A stretch of 64,000 nt of DNA from CAVQRC01 sp963715045 (GTDB taxonomy: Bacteria > Planctomycetota > Planctomycetia > Pirellulales > Lacipirellulaceae). The notes below the pieces were generated by a model, which was not told where the DNA came from, did not search any database, and worked only from the letters and a program-made list of their open reading frames with translations. The translations under genes were made by a program, and so were the position numbers. Shown piece after piece: positions 53,542 to 61,545 of this stretch; position 1 is the first letter of the stretch; each line of letters begins with the position of its first letter. The DNA is taken from positions 1 to 64,000 of the forward strand of contig CAVQRC010000018.1 of assembly GCA_963715045.1 (NCBI GenBank). Direction: 5' to 3'.

Positions 53542-54252
53542 ACCGGCTTGCTCCGCATGGACCTTGGAAAACGCGAACAACATCTCGCGAGCGATCTGCG
53601 CGGACCGCTCGTCGTAGGTCGCCGATTCGGCGGACGTATTGTCGGCGGCTTTCGGATCTTCGTATGGGATCGCCAACCGAAGTGACGCTCCGGCGACTTG
53701 CGGGCAACTTTCGTCGGCCGCCGCGCACGTCATGACGGCGCAGAAACCTTCCGGTGGATTAGGCAGATCGTCATAGACCTTTGAGAAACAGCGTTGGGGC
53801 GCGATGACATCCGCAACCGACACCTCGTACTCAGGATTCTTCTCTTCTGTGGGCCTGACGATTCTGAATCCGGCCCGTTGGAGCGCGGCAACGGCCCGTG
53901 GATTGAACGCGGTGCTCTCGGTTCCACCCGAATAGGTCTCCACGTTATCGACACCGAAATGAACGGCGGCAGCGGTCGCCCAGAGTTGAGCCATCTGACT
54001 CCGCCGCGAGTTGTGCGTGCAGATAAACGTCAGTCGCGCGGGACGTCCGGAGGCCTTCGCTGATTTGACGTAGGCAGCCAGTTTTTCCAACAACTCGACA
54101 CGTTCGTCAGGAATCTGCTCCAACTCGTTGAGCCTGGCGGCGACATAATCGGCAAGTCGTGGATGCAGTACACGGTCGCCAGCTTCCTCAGACCCGGCGT
54201 TGCCGACTGGAAGACAGAACCCGCACAGGATGATCATGAATCGAGTCCTCAT
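53464..54252 (-). CDS. Exported low-molecular-weight protein-tyrosine-phosphatase/arsenate reductase-like protein
   Basis: A 262-residue protein with the LMW-PTP fold. The P-loop FICTHNSRRSQMAQ holds the nucleophile Cys78 and Arg84 in C-x5-R, and the second conserved segment MTCAAADESCPQVAG has cysteines that could serve a redox cycle as in ArsC. The N-terminus (FMIILCGFCLPVGNAG) is signal-peptide-like, so the enzyme is probably exported, whereas classical ArsC is cytoplasmic. The highly charged C-terminal tail (EDKEEHDRDEHRRRSE) is encoded opposite the last helix of the Nramp gene, a convergent overlap of 78 bases. Arsenate or phosphotyrosine specificity is undetermined. Confidence 0.78.
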   Translation of the reverse strand: MRTRFMIILCGFCLPVGNAGSEEAGDRVLHPRLADYVAARLNELEQIPDERVELLEKLAAYVKSAKASGRPARLTFICTHNSRRSQMAQLWATAAAVHFGVDNVETYSGGTESTAFNPRAVAALQRAGFRIVRPTEEKNPEYEVSVADVIAPQRCFSKVYDDLPNPPEGFCAVMTCAAADESCPQVAGASLRLAIPYEDPKAADNTSAESATYDERSAQIAREMLFAFSKVHAEQAGLAAELRDGREDKEEHDRDEHRRRSE

Positions 54253-54302
54253 TCGCTCACTCGCAGGTGGGGAGCATGCGTTGAAAGAAAATTCCGGCGA
54301 AG

Positions 54303-56768
54303 CTAATTCGCGTCGACTTTTGCCCAGAACGGGTGCTGCCGCTCGGCCCGGGCACGGGCGTCCTCGAGTAGTACCGCCAGATCGGGCTTCACGAACCCGT
54401 TGATCACTCGCCGACCGTTGATCGTGACCGATGCCCGTTTGTCGAAATCGATGATCTCCGGTGAGAGCCAGACCGTCGTCTCCGGTGTGCCTGTCCGGAC
54501 ATTGAGCGAATTGCTGTCACGGACGGACGTCGCCCGCAGGCTCCAGGGACGCATGTTCCGCGGTGGAGGCCACTCGATCGGATGCACGACCGCGTTCGCG
54601 GGAATCTCGTTGAGTTCCACCCACCAGAAGTAATTGTCCCAGGAACGCATCGTCGAACAGGTGAATTCCTGCGGAAAGAAATTGCGGCGGCGACGGTTCA
54701 TCCAGTCGAACAAGCGTTGAATCTCGTCGTTAAAAGACTCATGCCCTCGGCCCAGATACTCGACCACGGTCGTGTCCCAACCCCGCCTGAGGAACCGATC
54801 GAGATCGCGGGAGTTGATCTTCATGAGGTTGGCGTCTTTCTCCCCGCACACAAAGTAGAGCGGAACGAACTCGGCGTTCTTCCAGTAATGGGTGCAATAC
54901 ATGCGGCTGCGGGCGACGATCGGAATCACGCCGGCCCAGGCGTCGGGGTGACTGAGGGCAATGTCCCACGCCATATCACCGCCGATGTCGTGGCCGGTCA
55001 GGTAGGTGCGATCGGTGTCGATGGAGAACCGTCGCGCCGCATCACGGACGACCGACATGACCGCGTGATGTTCGCGGGCGGAGAACTCGTACTCATATTG
55101 GTGTGGCTTTCGCCAATCGATCGAAATGGTGATGTATCCGTGCCGCATCGACTGGCCCAGCCGGCTGCCTCGGCGATCAGTTCCCTGGCCGCGAAACTGC
55201 ACGCTCCCGGCCCAGAAGTCGAGCTGCTGGATAGCCGTCGATCCGGCCCCGTTGAGGGTCACGATCGTGGGGTAGCGGCGATACGGGTCGTACTGGGGGG
55301 GGAGCTGGACGTAGTAGTCCACATCGGGCTCCTGATGCAGACCCGGTACGGACTGCCTGTAGAATCCATACACGGTCTCGTCGACCAGCGGTGGCATCTC
55401 GAGGGGGGGCCGCATCAGGGCCAGTAATTGTGCGACCTGTTCGACGGTGGCTGCCTCGCGGGCGGCCAGATAGTCAAGAATCTCGGCCTGACGCCGCTGG
55501 GTGGGGGCACTCAGGTACTGTCTGACGAGATCACGCACCTCGAGCAGCGAGAGCGCGAGCGGCAGCTTCTCGTCGGCATTCCTCGAACCGAGCAGCCATC
55601 CGGTAATTGCCAGCGAGACCTTCTCTTCGGCCGTCAGCGTTTCACTTGGTTCAAGTTGCAGGAACGCCCCCATCCGGTCGAGCGTGTTCAAGTTGAGCTC
55701 CGACAGAAGTTCGCTGCTGAACTCGCTCACTCGCTGCCGGGTCGCGTCGGCCTCGATCTGGCCCGCCAGCTCCGTGAACCGCGTCTTGATCGCCGACAGT
55801 TTGCCGTCCTGTTGTCCGTACTCGTCGAGCATCTCGCGAACCTGTTGCAGCGTTTCCCCGGCGACCTCGTCTGCCGGAAACGCGCGGAGCATTTCCTCCA
55901 CGAATTCATGTTGCCCCGCGTCGGCCCGCAACTCGAGTTCGCTCAACGCCCGCCGGGCCCCCACCTGGCGAAGTTCGCGGACTTCGGCATCGAGTCCCTC
56001 CAGGTCGGGGAAGTCCTTGATCACTTGTTCGAGCTCGAACCGCGCGTCGCGATAACGCTCCGATTGCAGGTACAGCTGCACAATCCGCAGTCGGGCCTGT
56101 GGATCCTGATCGGGAATCGCCCTTCGAAGGATCTTGCTGAGCGTCTCGCGGGGGATCGAGCTGGTCGCGATCCGCATGTCCCAGACGAATGGCTTCCGCT
56201 GCCCCATCAACGCCTGAAGCCGAGTGTAGACCGGCGTGATTTCGGTGATTCCTTGAACGATCGCCAGCGGTCCGTCGAGCGACGTCATCTCGAAAATCCG
56301 CCGCCCATACTCATCGAGTTCGGTAACGCGGATGGCCCCGCCAACCGTACCTACCGGCGAACCGACATCGGCGACGCGTTGTCCAATCTCGACCTTGACG
56401 CGGTTGTTGTCGGTGGGGTCGGTATTGATGACACGTCGTTTAGAAATGAAGGTTCGCCGCAGACCGTCGTCCACGATCAGGATCGACTGGACGTCAACAC
56501 CGCCGGGCGTAATGTCGGGGCTGAGCGGATCTTCCGCGACCGTCTGCGTCGAGCCGATGCGGCCCTCGAGCCGTCGGCCATCTTTGACCGTGATCGTTGC
56601 CGCCCGCGTACCCGCCGTCGCCGCAAGGCAGCCCAGCAACACGATCGACAAGAGCCAGCGAAGACCCGGTCGCCGGCCAGCGGCGAATCGGTGGTTCTCG
56701 CGACCCCTGGTCGCGATGCGGTGTGTTGGGACGGGACTTGGCAGGGGAGGCAATCGGAGCATGGGCAT
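54303..56768 (-). CDS. Exported alpha/beta-hydrolase (esterase-like) with coiled/TPR-like N-terminal half
   Basis: An 821-residue protein with a signal anchor (GLRWLLSIVLLGCLAATAGTR, about 35-55). A beta-sandwich-like segment follows (ATITVKDGRRLEGRIG), then a helical middle (about 190-430) and a C-terminal hydrolase domain with DVDYYVQLPPQYDPYRRYP (oxyanion region) and HAVMSVVRDAARRF. The nucleophile elbow reads LTGHDIGGDMAW with Asp594 where Ser is expected. The histidine candidate is in YLGRGHESFND. It may be inactive as a serine esterase or use an Asp nucleophile, as epoxide hydrolases (GHDWG-type) do. It is divergent from the zinc-ribbon gene. Confidence 0.78.
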   Translation of the reverse strand: MPMLRLPPLPSPVPTHRIATRGRENHRFAAGRRPGLRWLLSIVLLGCLAATAGTRAATITVKDGRRLEGRIGSTQTVAEDPLSPDITPGGVDVQSILIVDDGLRRTFISKRRVINTDPTDNNRVKVEIGQRVADVGSPVGTVGGAIRVTELDEYGRRIFEMTSLDGPLAIVQGITEITPVYTRLQALMGQRKPFVWDMRIATSSIPRETLSKILRRAIPDQDPQARLRIVQLYLQSERYRDARFELEQVIKDFPDLEGLDAEVRELRQVGARRALSELELRADAGQHEFVEEMLRAFPADEVAGETLQQVREMLDEYGQQDGKLSAIKTRFTELAGQIEADATRQRVSEFSSELLSELNLNTLDRMGAFLQLEPSETLTAEEKVSLAITGWLLGSRNADEKLPLALSLLEVRDLVRQYLSAPTQRRQAEILDYLAAREAATVEQVAQLLALMRPPLEMPPLVDETVYGFYRQSVPGLHQEPDVDYYVQLPPQYDPYRRYPTIVTLNGAGSTAIQQLDFWAGSVQFRGQGTDRRGSRLGQSMRHGYITISIDWRKPHQYEYEFSAREHHAVMSVVRDAARRFSIDTDRTYLTGHDIGGDMAWDIALSHPDAWAGVIPIVARSRMYCTHYWKNAEFVPLYFVCGEKDANLMKINSRDLDRFLRRGWDTTVVEYLGRGHESFNDEIQRLFDWMNRRRRNFFPQEFTCSTMRSWDNYFWWVELNEIPANAVVHPIEWPPPRNMRPWSLRATSVRDSNSLNVRTGTPETTVWLSPEIIDFDKRASVTINGRRVINGFVKPDLAVLLEDARARAERQHPFWAKVDAN

Positions 56769-57139
56769 GCACGCCGGGAACGATCACGAACCGCGGACTG
56801 CCCGTGCGGGCTGTCCGAAGCTCGGATCGAATAGTGCTAACTGGAGTGTTTGAAGCGAGTTAGTTCATTCTCGAATGAACCGGTCTGAAGTCAAACCGAG
56901 GGCAAGTCGGTCGCAGGTGCGGAGACGGTTTTGGCGAGATCCGAGGAGGTTTATTTCGAAAGCAACGGAAATGGCGGATGTGGCGGGCCATTGACACCAC
57001 GGGCTGAGCCTTTGGACACTGACGTCGACCGCGCGACGGCGTAACTCGCACGCCCACGCGCCCGCATGCCCGGACGGCGAATGTGTTTCGCACATGCAAC
57101 CCCCAGCGGCGTTACCAATGAATCCGGAGGGAAACCCCC
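56769..57139. other. Divergent promoter region; no gene
   Basis: Separates the esterase (minus) from the zinc-ribbon gene (plus). Besides the inverted repeat at 56863-56880 there is a small ATGTG-TTTCG-CACAT hairpin near 57077. No open frame is convincing. Confidence 0.4.
56863..56880. promoter_or_regulatory. Perfect inverted repeat GTTCATT-CTCG-AATGAAC
   Basis: Seven-base arms with a four-base spacer, 95 bases upstream of the esterase ATG in a divergent gap. It could be an operator for a dimeric regulator; no such regulator is encoded beside it. Confidence 0.4.
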
Positions 57140-57442
57140 ATGAGCGCTCTCGGGGAGTGGTGTGCCCGCTGCGGCACCACGCGGACCCCAGACAAGCTGG
57201 GAGAGATGCCGATTTGCGAGGAGTGCCGCCTGACATTGTTGGCGCACCAGGAAGAGCGGCGGACTTGCTCCTCGTGTGACTGCGAAATGCGGAAGCTGAT
57301 TGTCGAGGTCGTGGTCGTTGACAAATGCCCCTCCTGTCACGGCGTGTGGCTCGACGCCGGCGAATTGGAATTGCTCCAGCGCTCGATCCAGAAGAAACGC
57401 GACCTGGCTTCCCTGGTGCTCAGCAAGATCGTGCTCGGTTGA
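57140..57442 (+). CDS. Small zinc-ribbon protein (TFIIB-type zinc finger)
   Basis: A 100-residue cytoplasmic protein with four CxxC pairs: CARC (8-11), CEEC (26-29), CSSC (43-46) and CPSCHGVWLDAGELELL (63-79). The last matches the zf-TFIIB family, whose bacterial members are of unknown function. GGAGG sits nine bases before the ATG, one of the best ribosome sites in the window. The helical end (RSIQKKRDLASLVLSKIV) may oligomerise. It is followed by the HD gene after 160 bases. Confidence 0.8.
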   Translation: MSALGEWCARCGTTRTPDKLGEMPICEECRLTLLAHQEERRTCSSCDCEMRKLIVEVVVVDKCPSCHGVWLDAGELELLQRSIQKKRDLASLVLSKIVLG

Positions 57443-57602
57443 CCGCCGTGGAAGCGGCCAGGCGGGATCACACGCGAATTAGTTTGACGCCCATTGAGCG
57501 TCATAATAGGCCACCTTCCAGTGTGATCCTGCTGTTGGTTGCGGTCTGCCTGGTGATGGCCTCCGTTGTCAGGTAGCGGCCTTCGGTGGCACAATACCGC
57601 GA

Positions 57603-59009
57603 ATGAAGGACATCACCCGCGAGAGTCTGTGCCACGACCCGATTCATGGGTACATCCCGTTCGTGTCGGTCGTCGATGAGGGGGAGACCTCCGAACGCAC
57701 GCTGATCGATCACCCCTGGGTGCAGCGGTTGCGACAGATCCACCAGTTGCAGACCGCCTGGTGGGTCTATCCGGCGGCTGAGCATACCCGCTTCCAGCAT
57801 GTGGTAGGGGCCATGCACATGGCCACGCGGGCTGTCGAAGGGCTCTACGAGGGGCTTGCCCAGGTCGCCGACGACACTCCCAGCCGCGCGTACGTCGAGT
57901 GCACGGCGCGGCTGGCCGCCTTGCTGCACGATGTGGGCCACGGTCCGTTCGGCCATTTCTTCGATGAGCACTATTTGAGGGATTATCAACTCACCCACGA
58001 GACGCTGGGTGCGCACATCATCGTGCACGAACTGGGCCACTTGCTGGAGGGAATCCGTTGTTCGCCCAATCACCGTCTGGCCGACGATGAACGACTCCGT
58101 CCCGATGAGATTGCATTCTTGATCCAGCGGCCCAAATCGAACGCCCCCAGCGAGTCGCGACCCAGATGGCTCGTGTTGTTGCGAGGTCTGTTCTGCGGAA
58201 TCTACACGGTCGACAACATGGATTTCGTGCTTCGTGACGCCTACATGTCCGGCTACAGCCCGCAGGCGTTCGACCTCGACCGTTTGCTCCGCTACAGTTT
58301 TTTCAGTCGGCACGGGTTGACCATCCACCGTCGGGGCGTGAACGCCCTGGTGCGATTCATGGCGGCCCGCAGCGATCTGTTTCGGGCGGTCTACTTCCAC
58401 CGTACGGTGCGGGCCATCGACAAGACGCTGGAGGGGCTGTTCGCAGAGAGCAAGCCGTTCTTGTTTCCCGGCAATCCGCTCGAACACCTCGATGCCTACC
58501 GCAGATTCACCGAATGGTCGCTGCTGGTCGATGTGTCGCGATGGAGCCAGAGCGACGCCGTGGCTCAGCGGGCGCTTGGCGAACGATGGGAACGCCTGCT
58601 GTCCCGGCAGGTCGACTGGTATGCGGCCGCCGAGCGAAATCTCGTCTTCACGGCCGACGACAGCGAAGCGAGCAGCATTTTCAGCGATGAGAGACTCGTC
58701 GAGGCCAAGCTTCGCGACCGGCTTCCGGACGAACTTGCGGACGTCCAACTGCGAATTGATATCGCCCGGCATATCCACCGACCTCACGAGAGGGGTGCGA
58801 CCGCGGGGCAGAATTTTCTCTGTGCGTCGTCTCCCCAGGCGATACGCCCGCTCACCGATGATCAGTTGATTCGCCAGTTGCCGGTGAGTCATCGAATCTG
58901 CAGGGTCTACGTCCCGCACGATGCGGCCGCGAGTACCGTCACGGCAGTCAGCGAAGCCCTCGACGCCCTGCTCGGTTCCACCAGCGGGGATGATCTGACG
59001 AACATGTAG
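57603..59009 (+). CDS. HD-domain phosphohydrolase (SAMHD1/dGTPase-like)
   Basis: A 468-residue cytoplasmic metal-dependent phosphohydrolase. DPIHGYIPF opens the protein, TRFQHVVGAMHMA supplies the first histidine, LLHDVGHGPFGHFF the HD pair (about 110-122) and YTVDNMDFVLRDAYMSG the distant Asp, all as in the SAMHD1-like HD group (family members hydrolyse dNTPs or related nucleotides). An unusual long C-terminal part (about 300-468) is unassigned. Its TAG stop at 59007 is followed in the same frame, without a gap, by an Rhs fragment. The start ATG 57603 is well placed. Confidence 0.88.
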   Translation: MKDITRESLCHDPIHGYIPFVSVVDEGETSERTLIDHPWVQRLRQIHQLQTAWWVYPAAEHTRFQHVVGAMHMATRAVEGLYEGLAQVADDTPSRAYVECTARLAALLHDVGHGPFGHFFDEHYLRDYQLTHETLGAHIIVHELGHLLEGIRCSPNHRLADDERLRPDEIAFLIQRPKSNAPSESRPRWLVLLRGLFCGIYTVDNMDFVLRDAYMSGYSPQAFDLDRLLRYSFFSRHGLTIHRRGVNALVRFMAARSDLFRAVYFHRTVRAIDKTLEGLFAESKPFLFPGNPLEHLDAYRRFTEWSLLVDVSRWSQSDAVAQRALGERWERLLSRQVDWYAAAERNLVFTADDSEASSIFSDERLVEAKLRDRLPDELADVQLRIDIARHIHRPHERGATAGQNFLCASSPQAIRPLTDDQLIRQLPVSHRICRVYVPHDAAASTVTAVSEALDALLGSTSGDDLTNM

Positions 59010-59897
59010 CGCAACAATTTCGCCAATCATGTCCTGTTTACGGGCCGGCGGTTGGATGCGGAATCTGGAATCTACTGCTACCGCAATCGCTACTTCGAGC
59101 CCTATCTTGGGCACTTCTTAAAGAGAGATCCGGTCGACTACCTGTTCGGTGCTCACTTATACGTGTACGCCGCGGACAACCCCTTACTTTGGACCGATCC
59201 TCTTGGGCTTTTCCACGGAGGAATAGGCTTCCTGGGAGGGCTGCCCGGCTACAGCCCGGGCTCGAAATGGAATCCACAGGGTGAGATCTCCAAGGTCGGC
59301 GGGAAAGAAGTAGCAGGAGCAGGAGCAGGGGCGGTGGCTGGAGCGGCGACTGGTGCCGTTGCGGGAGCGGGAGTAGGAGCTATTGGAGGCGCCGGGGTGG
59401 GAGCAGGTCCTGGCGCAGGAGTTGGAGCGACTAGCGGTGCGATTTGGGGGGGCGTAGCTGGCCTGATTGAAGCCGCAACGTCAGATAGCGCTGCGGAGGC
59501 TACATCCAGAGGTGCCGGTAGCGGAGCAGTGGCCGGCGTAGCGGGTGGAGCACTCAAAGCGTGGCAAGTCGGGCGAGCGGCGGCCTCAATCCAGCGAGTG
59601 ACAGCTTTTCAAGCCATCGAACAGGGCCTAATCCGGCCAGGAGGCAACTTGGCGAAAATAACAAAGGGCCTTGAGGAAGCGTTCGCATGTAAATGTCCGC
59701 GAAACGCCCTGGAAGCAATGAAGATGATCGAAGAGGTCGCGGCGAAGCATGGGCTCGAACCCGGCCATTTGACCTGGGCCGCATTTGGAGAGGCGATCCT
59801 TACCAACAGAGGTGGCGTAACAACCACAATAAGCCAGAGCGGCTCAATTGTCATGACTCGTGGCAGTGAAGTGATATTTAGCATCGTTTGCAAATAA
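59010..59897 (+). pseudogene. Orphan Rhs C-terminal tip with variable (toxin-like) domain
   Basis: The first 60 residues are the end of an Rhs core: LFTGRRLDAESGIYCYRNRY, RYFEPYLGHFLKRDPVDY, LYVYAADNPLLWTDPLGL. In intact Rhs proteins the toxin starts after this DPxG-type boundary. Here follows a 60-residue Gly/Ala-rich stretch (membrane-active or linker-like), then an unrecognised domain of about 90 residues (LEEAFACKCPRNALEAMKMI to the stop). The big N-terminal Rhs barrel is absent, and no start codon precedes the core in frame except TTG at 59052. It is in frame with and directly behind the HD stop. The composition is AT-richer than its neighbours, so a transferred cassette is likely. A small gene follows. 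Confidence 0.65.
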
Positions 59898-59947
59898 GTC
59901 GTGCACCTTAATCCGGTCCTCTCAGAAATCAAAAAGGAGCAGTTTCG

Positions 59948-60265
59948 ATTGATACCAAAGACGTGATACGCCGACTAATCTGTGAGTCTAAGCAAGGCGG
60001 CTCTCAGGACGATCATGCTCGTGCAGCCGGACTCATGGACGCCCTTCCAGTCTACCAAGATGTTGGGGGGTGGTTGGGTCTGCGTGAAGATGGTCGCATA
60101 GTCGCACTCGACTCCGAGACAGGACGAGTCTTCACGGCGGACGAAAGATGGACGTTGGTTGGCCTTGTCTATGCGGCGAAGAAGCATACCACGCTGGCGT
60201 CGGTACTACCCCCTGGTCATCCCATGCAAGCACGTGTGATCAGTGTGATGGCGTCGGTTTTGTGA
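59948..60265 (+). CDS. Candidate immunity protein for the Rhs tip
   Basis: A protein of 100-105 residues without signal or membrane segment. The middle (DVGGWLGLREDGRIVALDSETG) has the GG-x-x-x-LRxDG-x-hhhhD pattern of SUKH/Imm-like immunity proteins, as far as I can judge without alignment. It lies 50 bases after the Rhs tip, where immunity genes are found in Rhs loci. The start is unusual: AAGGAG at 59934-59939 is spaced correctly for an ATT codon at 59948, whereas the next in-frame candidate is GTG at 59963. No ATG is available. Confidence 0.5.
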   Translation: MDTKDVIRRLICESKQGGSQDDHARAAGLMDALPVYQDVGGWLGLREDGRIVALDSETGRVFTADERWTLVGLVYAAKKHTTLASVLPPGHPMQARVISVMASVL

Positions 60266-60630
60266 TGGGAAGTTTCGTTTGCGGACAGTGTAACGGCATA
60301 GGCTGGGTCGGAATGTGTCAATAGGTTTGAGACAGCTGCCGTTCACAGTAAGTCGGGACAACCACTGAACGAGCTGGAGCAGGCAGACCGCGATCCCGAA
60401 TAGCGTCCCGCGTGCCCCCCTTTTCTCTTGGTGTGTTTTAATCAGTCGGCTGGGGCGTGGTCCGCAACCGCTCTGCGGTGGGAGTGACCACGAAGCCCCA
60501 AAGCGGTCGTTCTGGAGGTGCTCAGAGCACGCTGCCGAGCCGCTTTCGGGGTCGATTTGGGAATGATGCGTAGACCGCGGCCGGGACGCGGCGCCAGTCT
60601 GCCCCAAACTGCAATGGATGTCTCCACGCG

Positions 60631-60744
60631 TGGCCGGCTTTGCCGGCCAGCAACAGGAGAATCGTTCGCGAAGCGAACGACAGCTTCCAGGGCACTCGGA
60701 GATGCGACGACTCAGCCGATCTGCCGGCCGCCCCCTTCGGGGGC
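60631..60744. repeat. Three perfect hairpins with three-base loops
   Basis: TGGCCGGC-TTT-GCCGGCCA at 60631-60649, CGTTCGC-GAA-GCGAACG at 60663-60679 and GCCCCC-TTC-GGGGGC at 60730-60744. The three stems differ in sequence but share the three-base loop, so the structure rather than the sequence is repeated. Confidence 0.8.
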
Positions 60745-60923
60745 TGATCGCGTCCAGGCCATCTGGCCAAGCCGTCAACGTCTCCCCTTCGTCCCTGCAT
60801 GCTGCGGGGTGCTCTCTGAAGAACCGCCATCACATCTACCACAAGTCGGCATTCGGTCGTGGATCGTTCCGGAAAAGTGAGTCCTGGCGTATATCGGCAA
60901 TGATCTCGCGCCTAAAGAACACC

Positions 60924-60998
60924 TTGAAATCTGGGTGTCTATCTCCCAGTGCAAGTGGCTCTTGAAATCTGGGTGTCTATCTCCCAGTGCAGTTGGCT
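60924..60998. repeat. 38-bp direct repeat, two copies
   Basis: Two adjacent copies starting CTTGAAATCTGGGTG, at 60924 and 60962, nearly identical. Each contains CTGGG...CCCAG arms around a TGTCTATCT loop. Confidence 0.9.
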
Positions 60999-61079
60999 GC
61001 GCCGGGGTCAGGCCCGGTTTTTCGGATTCGGCCGGTTTCGGGAGAGCCGCGACACTCAAGTCGAACTAGAAATCTCGCC

Positions 61080-61320
61080 GTTCAAAGTAAAGCAGAGTGA
61101 CCGCTGACCAGCCCGCAGTGAGCGGACTGCGACCGCAATCGACGTTCAAAGTAAGGTACGGGAAGAACGGATCCGTTCGGTCACCACGCAGCCGCCGTTT
61201 CTATAGTCCTTCACGCGAGTTCGCCATGTACCCCCCGTCGCGGCAACATGTCACCCACCTTCTCGCCCGAGCTGGGTGGGTCATGCTTTCCCGAGTGTGA
61301 CCGGAAGCAGTTCAAAGTAA
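61080..61320. repeat. Three copies of GTTCAAAGTAA
   Basis: Exact 11-mers at 61080, 61144 and 61310, with unrelated sequence between. Spacing is irregular (64 and 166), so these are dispersed sites rather than a tandem array. Confidence 0.8.
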
Positions 61321-61545
61321 ACCCGACATCGACCGCCTGGGAAGCGTGACGGGAAGCTCCCGGACGGATGCTCCCAGCGTCGCACCACGCCTGCCGTCGC
61401 CAGGGGGCGTCGTCGCAACCAGATCGGATCGGCTATCATGTTGGTCGCGTATTCGCGTGAAGGATGCGTTTTCGCCCGCGCCCTCGGGGTCGTTCGTGAC
61501 CCGTCGCGAAAGCAGCCGCAGCTACCCTAACGCAAATCGGACACG

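Larger units (their letters stand above)
60266..61545. other. 1.3-kb repeat-rich gap without a recognised gene
   Basis: Open frames exist on both strands, but their translations are low-complexity and match hairpin DNA. The region holds a hairpin cluster (60631-60744), a 38-bp direct repeat (60924) and three dispersed GTTCAAAGTAA motifs (61080-61320). It separates the Rhs cassette from purB, whose promoter is probably near 61435 (TATCAT). Confidence 0.5.

Noticed and set aside
59007..59052. A genuine HD-Rhs fusion protein through stop-codon readthrough
   Set aside because: The HD protein ends normally before the TAG, and being in the same frame has a one-in-three chance. There is no evidence for recoding.
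60631..60744. Reading the three hairpins as intrinsic terminators
   Set aside because: None is followed by a T-tract, and no gene ends close enough for three successive terminators to make sense.
60518..60965. Several open frames on both strands in the hairpin region before purB
   Set aside because: They arise from GC-rich palindromic DNA, overlap each other in opposite strands and have no ribosome sites or recognisable motifs.
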